From NCBI GenBank assembly GCA_947095535.1, contig OX352773.1, positions 232,481,477-232,545,476 of the forward strand: DNA of 64,000 nucleotides, in the 5' to 3' direction. The stretch is from Poecilobothrus nobilitatus. Lineage: Eukaryota; Arthropoda; Insecta; Diptera; Dolichopodidae. The notes beneath the pieces are model-generated. The model was not told the DNA's origin. It saw only the letters and a list, made by a program, of their open reading frames with translations, and ran no database searches. Every line of letters begins with the position of its first letter. The first letter of the stretch is position 1. This document shows positions 45,691 to 57,264 of the stretch, piece after piece. The position numbers and the translations under genes are program-made.

Positions 45691-47646
45691 TAATGGTCTA
45701 ATAATAAATTAGTACAAAATTATGAATCTATTTTGAGAGAAGGCATCTAAAATGATATTTCCTATGTTATTTTTTCTCTTTTTTTTAAGAAAAATATCCA
45801 TTTCTAAAATATTTAGCAAGTTTCTGATTTCTGTTATGAAATATAATTAGCTAAGTCTGCCGAATTTTATATTAATAAAAAAAATTCGAATATTTTATGT
45901 TATATCAAAAATTCAGCTTAAAAAATCAAAATTCCAACCTAAATAAACAAAACTACTTTAAAGTCTGTTGCGAAACTTTTACCAGCTTTTATAATAGTGA
46001 AAACAAAATCAAGAATAAAATCGGCCTATTATTTTTTTTCTTATAAATATAAGGCTTACTATAAACTTTGCTCTTTTCACTTTCAGGTCTTTTAATTTTA
46101 TTAAGAGTATTTTTATTTTTTTCAAAACAAAGAGTCATTTGAAAACTGCCAGCAGAAGATTAATAATTTATTTTTAATTTACCGCTGCGACCAGTTCATA
46201 ATGGATGACGGTCAAATTTAAAAATTAAAAATTTGCTTTAAATTTTGTGTCGAAAGTACTTTTTAAAAAGTAAACATTTGTGTCTCTGATAAGACTTTTA
46301 GTCCAAGATTTGTGTCTCTGATAATAAAATTTTAAATTATTAAATAAATATACAGAAATATCATCTTTGCCAGTTTAGTTTACATTCAGTGTGAGTGGTT
46401 TATTATAGAAATAAAATATTTTTTTTTTACATCTTGTGTGTCTGGTATTAATATCTATATGATATTTAATATCCTGTGTGAATTGGTATTATCAGAGACT
46501 ACATAGAGATGTACAAATTCATACAAAAATTTGTACTAATTTTTTTTCAAACGGGCCAGCTAAAACTGGCTAGTTTTAAAAATTTTAAAGCACAGAAATA
46601 TTTGATTTGTGTCATAGCTAAAAGAATTTAGTGAAAACCAGAATCTTCTGTAAAATCTGGTGTAAAATGTAAAAATTATCATTCATATATTTTATGCATT
46701 TACAAAATTTTTTTATCTTTGTGAATTAAACCATAATCATTATATTGTGTATATTATCAGAAATTCAATCATTAATTTCAGGTATTATATTATCTGATCT
46801 GATTAACAAATCTTATTTTTTTCCATGGCTAACAATATTATTAATGGTCTAATAATAAATTAGTACAAAATTATGAATCTTTTGTGAGAGAAGGCGTCTA
46901 AAATGACATTTTCTATGTAATTTTTTTCTTTTTTTTTTTAAGAAAAATATCCGTTTCTATAATATTTAGTAAGTTTCTGACTTCTGTTATGAAATATAAA
47001 TATTTAAGTCTGCCTAATTTTATATTAATAAAAAAATTTCGAATATTTTATGTTATACCAGTTCTACCGAAAATTTAGCTTAAAAATCTAAATTTCAACC
47101 TAAATAAACAAAACTATTTTAAAGTCTGTTACGAAGCACCAGCTTTTATACTAATGAAAACAAAATCAAGAATAAAATCGGCCTATTATTTTTTTCTTAT
47201 AAATATGAGGTTTACTATAAACTTTGCTCACTCTCACTTTTTCACTTTCAGGCGCTTTAATTTTATTAAGAGTACCTATTTTTATTTTTTTTTTCCAAAA
47301 CAAAGATTGAAAACGCCAACAGAAGATTAATAATTTATTTTTAATTTACCGCTGCGACCAGTTCATAATGGACGTAGCGGTCAAATTTAAAAATTAAAAA
47401 TTTGCTGAATTTATTTTGATTGAAAATGTGTTTTTTAAGTATGTATGTACTTTTCCTTTTTTGACTGTACTCACTTTTAATGAACGGTTTGTGTCTCTGA
47501 CAATAATTCTAGTGGAAAATTTAGTCTCTGGTAATAATATTTACTAAATTTATTTATATTTTTAATTAACGGTTTGCGTCTCTTGATAATACTTTGAGTT
47601 AAAGATTCGTATCTCTGGTAATAAAACTTTAAATTATTAAATAAAT
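45691..47646. repeat. Internal duplication in H2, ~1151-bp offset
   Basis: TAATGGTCTAATAATAAATT begins copies at 45691 and 46842. Both run through GAGAGAAGGC(A/G)TCTAAAATGA and ACCGCTGCGACCAGTTC to AATTATTAAATAAATA (ends about 46351 and 47646). The second is longer and carries extra TCTCTGATAAT-like motifs. Confidence 0.85.
46350..46436. repeat. Internal copy of the H2 5'-terminal region lacking the hairpin
   Basis: TACAGAAATATCATCTTTGCC through CATTCAGTGTGAGTG to ACATCTTGTGT repeats 50028-50137, except that the 22 bp forming the hairpin at 50107-50130 are missing between ACAT and CTTGTGT. Confidence 0.8.
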
Positions 47647-48420
47647 AGTAAAAAAGCCTTATTAAAGGGTATAAGTAGAAAAATAAAGCTTTTGTGAAAG
47701 TTTCCTCAGTTTTATGAACAATTTAATTTTAGTAAATTTATTCAAATACTTATATGTATTATATTTAGATATTGATAAATGTAAAATTTATTGCTAAAGT
47801 GTTTTAAATAATGAAAAACCTCAATGATGCTGTGAAGTAGTTTCTTTCAAAAATGTAATAAAAATGATTATTTAATAAATCTCATCTCTTGTAAATTTCT
47901 TTGTCAAGCTTTGGATTAAAAAACCAAAGGTTGGATTAAAAACCAATGGTAAATAAATTTTTGCCAATAGTATCAAAAATTTTCGCTTCGAAAAAATACA
48001 GTATCAAACTTTATAATTTTGAAACTAAACTACACTGATCTGATGCATTTGCCTAATTATAATATATAGTACACTTGTTATATTTTTCTATGGTTGCCAT
48101 AGCAAATGCTTCAAAACTTTCTTTGTTATATTTTTCAAACAAATTTTTACTCTATCCGTAATAATATTCTGTCTCTTTATCTATCGCTTTCTCTACAAAA
48201 TCTTCACACCGTAAGTTTTACGCACCTTTTATGTAAAACAATAAAAATTGGCTGTGCATATAATGTTGAAGTTTTAGAAGATAAAAATCATAAAAGAAGC
48301 ATAAAATTAAGAAAATGTTACACATTCAAAATTTAATTGAAAATTGTGATTTTATAATTTAAATTGCGCTCCTTTAAAAGCTTTGGTTTTACGCACCGCT
48401 TTATTTTTTTATAATTTCTA

Positions 48421-49950
48421 CTTAAAAATGCAACTCTTTAAAAACTTTGATTTATGCACTGTCTTGTTTTTTCATTCTTTTTATAGCATAACATTTTAAT
48501 TCTTTTTTTCTATCTGTTATGTACCTAAATATCAGATGTACGTTTCTTTCTTTTCATAGCATAGCATTTAATATTTCTTTTTCTATCTGTTATGTACGTA
48601 AATATCAGAGGTATGTTTTTTCATTTAAAATCATAACATTTTAATAGTTCTTTTTTTCTTTAAAAATATTTAAAAACAGTCAAAGTAACATTTTTTGTTC
48701 TCTTTTTTTTTTCTATTCGTTTTTATTTTTCTTCGCAGTATTACATTTATTTTTTTTTGTTTTCTGTTATTTACGTACGCTAAGTATTTCTTTTATTTTT
48801 TTTAAATATTAAATTTATACATACAGCCTATTTAAAAAATATAAATTATAACCTATAGAACATTTTGAATTTTTTTTTGTTCGTTTATGTTTACCGTCCA
48901 TTCATTCATATAAATAACTGTTGCCTATACAAAAAATAATAAATCTATAATAAATCTAATATATGTATACTCCTATTTTTATTCATATATCTATATTATG
49001 GGCTAAACTTCTGATTCTAAAATTGTACTATATTATGGCAAAATTTTTAAAAAATTAAGAAAATGTTACTTAGCAAAATTTAAATAAAAATATTATTGCA
49101 ATTTTATAATGTTCTACTTAAAAATCCGAACCTTTAAAAACTTTGATTTATACACTGCCTTGTTTTTTCTTTCTTTTCATAGCATAACATTGTGATATTT
49201 CTTTTTTTCTATCTGTTATGTACCTCAATATCAGATGGACTTTTCGTTCTTTTCATAGCATAACATTTTTTTTTTCCTTTTTCTATCTGTTATGTAGGTA
49301 CGTAAATATCAGACGTATGTTTTTTTTCTTTTAAAATCATAACATTTTAATAGTTCTTTTTTTTCTTTAAAATTATTTAAAAACAATCAAAGTAACATTT
49401 TTGTTCTCTGTTTTTTCTATTCGTTTTTGTTTTTCTTCGCAGTATTACATTTTACTTTTTTTTTTTTGTTTTCTGTTATTTTTTTTAAATATTAAATTTA
49501 TACATCAGACTATTTAAAAAATATAAATTATAACCTATAGAACATTTTGAATTTTTTTTTGTTCGTTTATGTTTACCGTCCATTCATTCATATAAATAAC
49601 TGTTGCCTATATAAAAAATAATAAATCTATAATAAATCTAATATATGTATACCCATATTTTTATTCATATATCTCTATATTATGGGCTAAACTTCTGATT
49701 CTAAAATTGTACTATATTATGGCAAAATTTTTAAAAAATTAAGAAAATGTTACTTAGCAAAATTTAAATAAAAATATTATTGCAATTTTATAATGTTCTA
49801 CTTAAAAATACGACCCTCTAAAAACTTTGATTTATACACTGCCTTGTTTTTTCTTTCATTTCATAGCATAACATTATAATATTTATTGTTTTCTATCTTT
49901 TATATGGGTAAATATCAGATGTACGTTTCTTTCTTTTCATAGTATAACAT
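48421..49950. repeat. ~690-bp tandem repeats in H2
   Basis: CTTAAAAAT followed by AAAACTTTGATTTAT(A/G)CACTG recurs at 48421, 49117 and 49801 (steps 696 and 684). Within each unit a 70-75-bp subrepeat (TTTCATAGCATAACATT...TCTATCTGTTATGTA...AATATCAGA) occurs two or three times. The 76-codon frame at 48106-48336 lies just upstream, shows no motif and is not called. Confidence 0.85.
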
Positions 49951-50106
49951 TTGTTAAATTAACATTTAACATAACAGGAGGGCACGCTACTCAGCAGCAG
50001 CAACTTGTCTTTTATTATATTTAGATATACAGAAATATCATCATTGCCAGTTTAGTTTACATTCAGTGTGAGTGTTTTATTATAGATATAAAATATTTTT
50101 TTTTAC

Positions 50107-50130
50107 ATGTTGGCAAGGTCTCGCCAACAT
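50107..50130. repeat. Hairpin near the 5' end of H2
   Basis: ATGTTGGC, loop AAGGTCTC, GCCAACAT: a perfect 8-bp stem 20 bp inside the 5' terminus. Confidence 0.9.
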
Positions 50131-50150
50131 CTTGTGTATTATATTATAGA

Positions 50151-51220
50151 TGTATGTATATCAATATCATATAAATAAAAATTCTTCAAGCAACCGTTAT
50201 GTTGTATATTTATTTACATTTTTATGTACTACGCATTATATCCTCAACAATTTCAAATTATCGAGTAAAACAAAATGCAAAAAATTAGTTAAAGAAATTT
50301 GTTAGAAAATTTGAAAAAATCAAGTAACACTTTCGTCAATTATAAAGTAACCCTATATTATTAAAAAAAGTTGTTAACGGAAATAAAAGTATAATGTTGG
50401 AGCTTTAATTTTTGTGTATTACTTCAAAAAAATTCTAACAGGTGTTCAAGTTACAGGTGTTTAAAAATAGGAAATTTTCAGTTTTTGACTCCTTACAGCT
50501 CCTAAACGGGGGGTGATACAAAAAAAATTTCTGAAATGACTCATACTTATTTTCAAAGATCTAACATCTGTCAAAATTTCAAGTTTCCAACTTAAACTGT
50601 TTAGAAGATAGAAGGGTTAAAGGATTTTGCAAAATTTTAGTTTCGCATAACGGTAAATTAAGACACCGTATGCCACAAATATATATTTATTGTATATATA
50701 CTTTTAAAGCTAATGGAAGTAGTAATCGTTTGACGTTTTCAAAATGAAGATATACCTTATACAACTTGTGCTATAACAATTTAAATATAGAGCTTTTTTG
50801 AACCTTTGGGGAGCTGTAGCTCCGTAACGGGTGGGGCTACGAAAAAAAGTTATAAAAAATAAAATTAATATTTTTATGAGATCTATCAGCGGTTAAAATT
50901 TCATAGCTCTATTACAAAAAAAATGTGGGGATCTAAAAGTTAGGTGTTCGAGAGCTACCCTAAGGCTTGGTCCAAACTCAACCAAAAAAAATAGGGAACC
51001 TACAAATTACTACCAAAATATTTTGTGTAAATTTCAAGATTGTAGCTTTCTTAGTTTTTGAGTTAGCGTGCTGACGGACGGACGGACGGACATGGGTCAA
51101 AAGTCTTAGAATTTTTTTCTGATCCGATCCATACCTTTGAAGGTATATCTAGCTCGCTTATTTCGAGGTGTTACAAACGGAGGAGTAATTTTATTATACC
51201 CGATCCTATCGTACGGGTAT
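50151..51220 (+). mobile_element. Repeat B, full-length copy split by H2 (B5), right part
   Basis: Resumes at TGTATGTATATCAATATC and is colinear with B4 in reverse through ACCGTTATG, GGGGGGTGATACAAAAAAAA, GTAGCTCCGTAACGGGTGG, (GACG)n and CTATCGTACGGGTATAA. The combined B5 length without H2 is about 1.57 kb. Confidence 0.88.
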
Positions 51221-53030
51221 AAATATTAATATACTTGTAGTTTTCGTAGTAATATACCTACCTAATAAGTTGCCTCAAAATTTTTGTATTCATGTCTGTT
51301 TAAGAGCTACGCCTATAATGCCTATAATTATGCCTATAATTAAATATTAGTTATTTAACAAAACTAAAAGTTTAACTCCAGCTGTCAATATGTAAAAATT
51401 ATATCTCCGACATTATATTTTAACACGTGTCTGGAGGTTTAACTAAATAGATGACTTTAAAATTGAAGAAAACGGGTTTATACAAAATAAACTATGTTTT
51501 TAACTAAAAACATCCAGTTATATTCAAATTTTCGAAATTTACGCTTTTTATCTAATTTTGAACTAACTCTGATTTTATTTAATTATATACCTCAATTTTT
51601 TTCATTATTATCCTTTGCTAATTTTAAAGGAAAGATTTTTTTCAATATTTGGTTTAATAATGTATCATTTCGAAATCTAGTAGTTTCGGGATTTTTTTTT
51701 ATTTACCTTTTGTCATAATATTATTTTGAATATAGTTTACATATTAAAGAATATAATATGAAAATGGTTTAGGATTATTAAGTGATCTAAATTTTTTATT
51801 TTTTATTAGATATGCTGGATCAAAAGTTTGTTGGAATTTTTTTCATACTGTTGGAATTCAAAAATTCATACTGTGACAACTCATTTATGTACTGGCTAGC
51901 GTGTTAAAATGATTAAATAAGCTAAATTTTTGGCTCGATGCACTTTTTCAAATAATAATTATAATCGATGGAATATCCCTAAATTTCTTTCTGAATTTTG
52001 TATTTATTTAATTACTAAAGTATGTAATTTTGTCGAGATTAAGCGACAATCCATAGATGTATTTAAAGATATCGATACCTATTGTTTTAATTTGCTTTTA
52101 AGAATTTAAATACTATAGATCTTAATTATTCTAAATTTAAAGTACTATCAGTGTTTAAAGTATTATTATCAGTGTTTACGTCTTACATAAATAAGTTGTA
52201 AATATATCTATGCATATAATAATTAAAGAGTGGCCTCAAAACCCTGCTTTGTGTAATTTCTAAGAGAATTTCTTTAAGACTTTTGATGTATTTTTATTAT
52301 TTGACGAAATATATAACATTTTGCATGTTTAGAATTACATTTTTTATGACAAATATAAGATATATATTTTAATGACAGCTTAAACTCATGTTTAAAAAAA
52401 AAACTCCAAAATTGTGACTGTTTAAGCCTTATGTCAAACCCTTGGTACAAATGTAATAATTTTGAGTTTAAACCGCTATATCTCCCATATTTTTTGAAGT
52501 GCAAATCTGTAACTTCGTGACATCTTCAATTAAAGTGTTGACATGTTAAAAATATATATAGTTTGGTAGAGAAAATTAGGGTTTGGTGGATTTAAACGAT
52601 GTCAACTAAGTTGCTTTGTTTTGCTAATTATTGCTTTGATTGAAATGCTTCTCAAAATTAAAATTTTATTTATTTTTCTTAATTTTATTTTTTATTTTGT
52701 ATTATTTTTATTTTTTTCATATTTAAATTAAATTATGAAATATTTTGTTAAAGTTAAGTTATGAATTAAAGTTATAAAAAAACAAAAATATTTTATTTTT
52801 TACATATTATTTCTTATACAAAATTTATGAAAAACATTATTGGTACAAATGTACCAAGGATTTTATTAAAGGGAGGTTCAACAACGGTTTGCGGAAAGGG
52901 TTAAACATTGCCCAATATGTGTATTTTTGTCGTAACTTACGATATACTTTATTACTAAGAAAAAAATTTGAAGTTCAATATCTTCAAAACACAATGTCTA
53001 TAAATAAGCGTCTTTATCAATAATAATACA
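51221..53030. other. AT-rich DNA, nothing recognised
   Basis: Low-complexity frames at 51494-51718 and 52274-52504 have no family motif and are not called. Confidence 0.45.
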
Positions 53031-54320
53031 TTTTTAGCACATTTCCAAAAAAATTTTGAAAAAATGTGCTTATTAGTTTCACTCTGTCCGTCCGTCCGTC
53101 CGTCTGTTTACAAAACTTCTACACCGTTAAAGATAGAGAAAAAGAATTTTAACCATAGGTAGGTCTCATAAAAAAATAATTTTGTGGAACAACTTTTTCA
53201 TGTAGCCCCCCCCATTACGGAGCTACAGCCCCTCAAACTTTGAAAAAGCCCTATTTTTAAATGCATATATCTTATGTTCTACTTAAGATTTTTTCAATCT
53301 GAAAACGTCATTCGACAGGTATTTCTTTTATCTTTGTAAATTAATATCAAAATTATACAATTTTTTAAAATTTAGTATTTAAATTTACCGTTATGTAAAA
53401 ACCAAATTTTGCATGATTTTTCTACTTTCATAACTCCGGCACGCTTCTAGATAGAAGCTTGAAATTTTGAGGCAAGAAAGAACTTTTAGAATTAGTATAA
53501 GTTTTCTCAGAAAGTTTTTTCGGACCACCCCCTGTTTATGAGCTATTAGGGCTTAAAAATTGAAAATTTGCTATTTTTAAACACCTGTAACTTAGGAACC
53601 TGTACACATTTTACTTCTGCAAGATATAAAAATTAAAGCTACAATAATATATTTTTACGTGTGTTAAAGGTTTATTTTAATTGTAAAGGGTTCCAAAGCT
53701 GCAGCTCTTCAAAATTGCGAAAAAGCCCCATTTTCAGATGTATATATCTCGGGCTCTGCGTAATAGTTTTGCAATCTAAAACCGTCAGAAGATCGAAAAT
53801 TTTATTATCTATATAAAACAATATCAAAATTATGTAATATTTTGTAATTTACTATTTAAATCCGTTATGTGAAAACCACATTTTGCATGAATTTTTTTTT
53901 TTCATAACTCCGGCACCCCTTTAGATAGGAACCTGAAATTTTGAGACAAGAAAGAATTAGTATAAGTTTCCTCAGAAAATTTTTTGGTAACACCCCCTCT
54001 TCAAGAGTTATTACGCATCAAAAATTGAAATTTTGCTATTTTTAGACACCTGTAACTTAGGCACCTGTACAAATTTTTCTTCGGCAAGACATTAAAATTA
54101 AAGGTTTAATAATATATTTTTACGTGTGTTAACGGCTTTTCTTAGTTATAGAGGATTCCGGACTTATAGCCCCTCAAAATTTCAAAAATGTCCTATTTTC
54201 ACATATTTTGTTATTACATGAAATTTTCAAATTTTTGTGTAAGTCACACTTCTAAACAGTTTGTATTGAGTTTTGGAAATGTGCGCTTTTAAAAACCGTT
54301 GGTTTACATTCTACCTTGTT
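53031..54320 (+). mobile_element. Repeat A, two-module copy (A7)
   Basis: TTTTTAGCACATTTCC to TACATTCTACCTTGTT with a short CCGT tract and two modules, closely similar to A1. It has small deletions near 53862 and 53956 compared with A4. Confidence 0.85.
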
Positions 54321-55264
54321 ATATATGTTTTTCTATTATCTATGTATGTACATATATTTTTGTAAAAATAAAATTTTGATTCTAAGTAATTTTACTTATA
54401 AAAGTTTTGAAAAAGAAATAAACAATTTAACAAAACTGCTGTAATAGATGCGAAATAAAAAAAATTCTGAAGGTTCTTCAAATTTCTTTAGTTAATTTAT
54501 ACTCTTATTCTTATTATTGAGGACTTGTTTTTTTTCTTTCGAACATTAAAACTTTTACTTCTATTGCTAATCTAAGTGTCCAGAAAATTGATAATTGAAG
54601 TATATAAACTTGAAAGTAGGTACTTCAAATATTTTCTGATACCCTATAATAACCATGTATATTCTAGATAACATATTAAATAGTGATAATTTGTATTCAT
54701 TCTACATAAATGAATTGAGACAACGGCACATAACAAAATCCGTTTTATTAAAGACAATTTTACAAAAAGACAAAATACAGCAAAAAATATACTTAGTAAA
54801 ATAGACATTTGACAATAATTTCTCTTATCAAAAATGTCAGTCTTTACATAAATCCAATGGTAGCAGTAACCGTTATTTTAAAATCCTTCTTCTTGCAATA
54901 CGTATATGTATATTATGTAAAAACCATATAATTAAGAGGGAATTTTATAGTTAGTTATAAAATCAGGGTTTCAAGAACTTGCTAAACGAGAATTTGGGGG
55001 AATATTTTAGTCTAATATATTTGTTGTTAAAGGGTTTCTAACCAAATGTTAATTTTTGACAAATAAATGAGAAATATTGTGCGAAATAATTTTTTTGTGA
55101 AACGACTAATTTGATTAGATATTTTTGTAATATGTATTTTGATAACGTATATACTACCCAATTGAAAGTTTCACAACTCATCCAAATAACGTTACAATAT
55201 AAGTAAAATTTTATACCAATTAACGTTTTGCAGTTCAGTTATAATGTTTGACAGGATTTTATAT
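54321..55264. other. AT-rich DNA, nothing recognised
   Basis: No recognised feature. Confidence 0.45.
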
Positions 55265-55871
55265 GGCTCCGTGAATTAACACCCCAAACATTATCATCCC
55301 AAAAAAAAAGCAAATAAGATCCCAAAACTTTATATATGAATTGGGGTCTTATTTCATATGAAATAAAGCTTCAAAATTTTGCGGTCATTGCTTAAATTGG
55401 AACTTTATTCCAATTATTATTTTAAGCCTCAAATAAAAATATTTTGGGGTTTTATTTCATTTATTATTTTCGGGCTTTATTTCATAATGAAGCAAGGCCC
55501 CAAACAAAATTTGTGGCCTTATTAAATTTTCAAAACAATATTAAACAGATTTGCGAGGCGCTGCTATCAATCAAGTTAAAATGAATTTGAAGACAGAAAA
55601 ATAGAAATATTATATGTAAAAATAGAAATATTTTCAATTACCGAGCGCGCCATTATTTTTAGGGTCTTATTTCATTTATTATTTTGGGACTTTATTTCAT
55701 AATGAAATAAAACCCCAAAAAATTGTAATTTGATTTTTTTTGGGGCTTTAGGGCTTCATTTCATTTTCATTTTTGGGGTATTATTTCCCTATGAAATAAG
55801 ACCCCAAATTTGGAGTCTTATTCCTTTTTTATTTTGGGGCGATAATGTTTGGGGCGTTAATTCACGGAGCC
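55265..55871. mobile_element. Fold-back MITE with ~40-bp terminal inverted repeats
   Basis: Left end GGCTCCGTGAATTAACACCCC is the near-perfect inverse of the right end (GGGGCGTTAATTCACGGAGCC), and the match continues through AAACATTATC/GATAATGTTT to CCCAAAA/TTTTGGGG. The 607-bp interior repeats (T/G)CTTATTTCAT and its inverse ATGAAATAAGACCCC at least six times, so many smaller hairpins can form. It has no coding capacity. No clear target duplication is seen, so the superfamily is open. Confidence 0.85.
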
Positions 55872-56559
55872 AAAAAATTTATTGAACAAAACTTATGTTT
55901 CTATAAAATATAAAATCGCAAGCAATTATTGTATTATTTGTAACTTATATATAAATAACATTATCTATATCGCGTCAAACATTAATTTGTTGATGTACTT
56001 ACATATCTATTATAAACAGTTGTTGTAAAACATTTTGTTTTCTAAATTTTTACAATAAAAACAAAATTTTATTTTTAAATAATAAGTTCTCTTTTCAAAT
56101 TTAATCTTCTTAACAATTATTGTAAAGTATGTAAATATTATTAGAAATTAATATGTAAAACTTAAAACTTTTTCAAAAAATATCTTTCAATACCATATTA
56201 TAATAGGTATTATTTTGAATGGTATTTTGTTTAAATATTAAATATTGTTTTAGAGATTATACAGAAAAATCAATTTATTGTCTTTACAATAATTACGAAG
56301 TTCATTCAACCTAAACGATTATTTTTAATAATTTTAGGAGAAAAAAACAAACAAGACAGTGTGTAAAATCAAAGGAATTGAAGGATGAAAATGTGAAAAA
56401 GACAAAAAAAAAACTTTATAGAATTGCGCCTAGTTTTGTATATGAAAAGAATGGGAAAAATCAAAAAACGCGTTCTTTTTTTTAAGGTACCTAAAAATTT
56501 TAATCATACTAATTGGAAGTAGCCTTTAGGACAATATATAAAAATAAAATATTAGAGCC

Positions 56560-56930
56560 TTAATGTGTGTGTTTTAATTACTTTAAATTGCCGCAAGTGC
56601 CCAAGTTATATATTTTATAAAAACTTTTCTGAGATAATTTAAAAAAAGACTCTGAAGAGAGTGAAGAGAGTCACTCAAAACTTCAACTGCTCTGATTGAA
56701 ACAGTTTAATAGATACCCATGAAGTAAAATTATATAATTTTTTATGTTGATTAAAAAGGACTTGAATTGGAATTTTGAAGGGCTGCAGTTTTTTGTAATG
56801 CGTATTCCACAAAAATAATTCTTTTATATAAAAACCATGGTTAACATTTTAATGCTTCATTTTGAACATTGTAGAAGTTTTGTAAACAGACGAACAGAGT
56901 GTAACTAAAATTTTTTTTTTTGAAAATAAT
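56560..56930 (-). repeat. Decayed fragment related to repeat A/B
   Basis: AAGTGCCCAAGTTATATATTT, AAAACTTTTCTGAGATAATTT, TTGAAGGGCTGCAG, ATTCCACAAAAATAATTC, AACCATGGTTAACATTTTAAT and GTAGAAGTTTTGTAAACAGACG follow the order of repeat A in reverse, strongly diverged. Confidence 0.6.
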
Positions 56931-57264
56931 ATAAAACACGGAATAAAAATAAAATTCGATTTTTCTTATTTTCGAACATATTTAGTTACGTATAAAGATA
57001 ATATTTCTAAAATTTATCTATGGATGTAATTTTTTTATGCAAAGTACTAATAATCTACTAAATTAAAAAAAAAATTACATATTGGAACAAGAAGAAAGGG
57101 AACATGATTTAAACATATTATTATGAATACAGTTGATCTCAATTAATGTACATTTTAAATTAATGCATTAGAAATACTACTAGTAGGTCTTATCACAAGT
57201 TTAATAGAATAAATTACAATCAATAAAATTCAATTTCTTTGGATATAATTTTATATTTTAATTG

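Larger units (their letters stand above)
44941..50150 (-). mobile_element. Helitron H2 nested in repeat B
   Basis: On the minus strand the element starts TC (complement of GA at 50149-50150) after A. It ends with hairpin TGTGC-AATT-GCACA (44954-44967), nine bases and CTAG (44941-44944), followed by T. Joining the flanks 44940 and 50151 restores the B4 sequence without gain or loss, with one base difference in 36. This is insertion between A and T with no target duplication, the Helitron signature. At 5.2 kb, with no RepHel-like frame seen, it is presumably non-autonomous. It is full of internal duplications. The 93-codon minus frame at 45334-45615 has no helicase or Rep motif. Confidence 0.9.
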
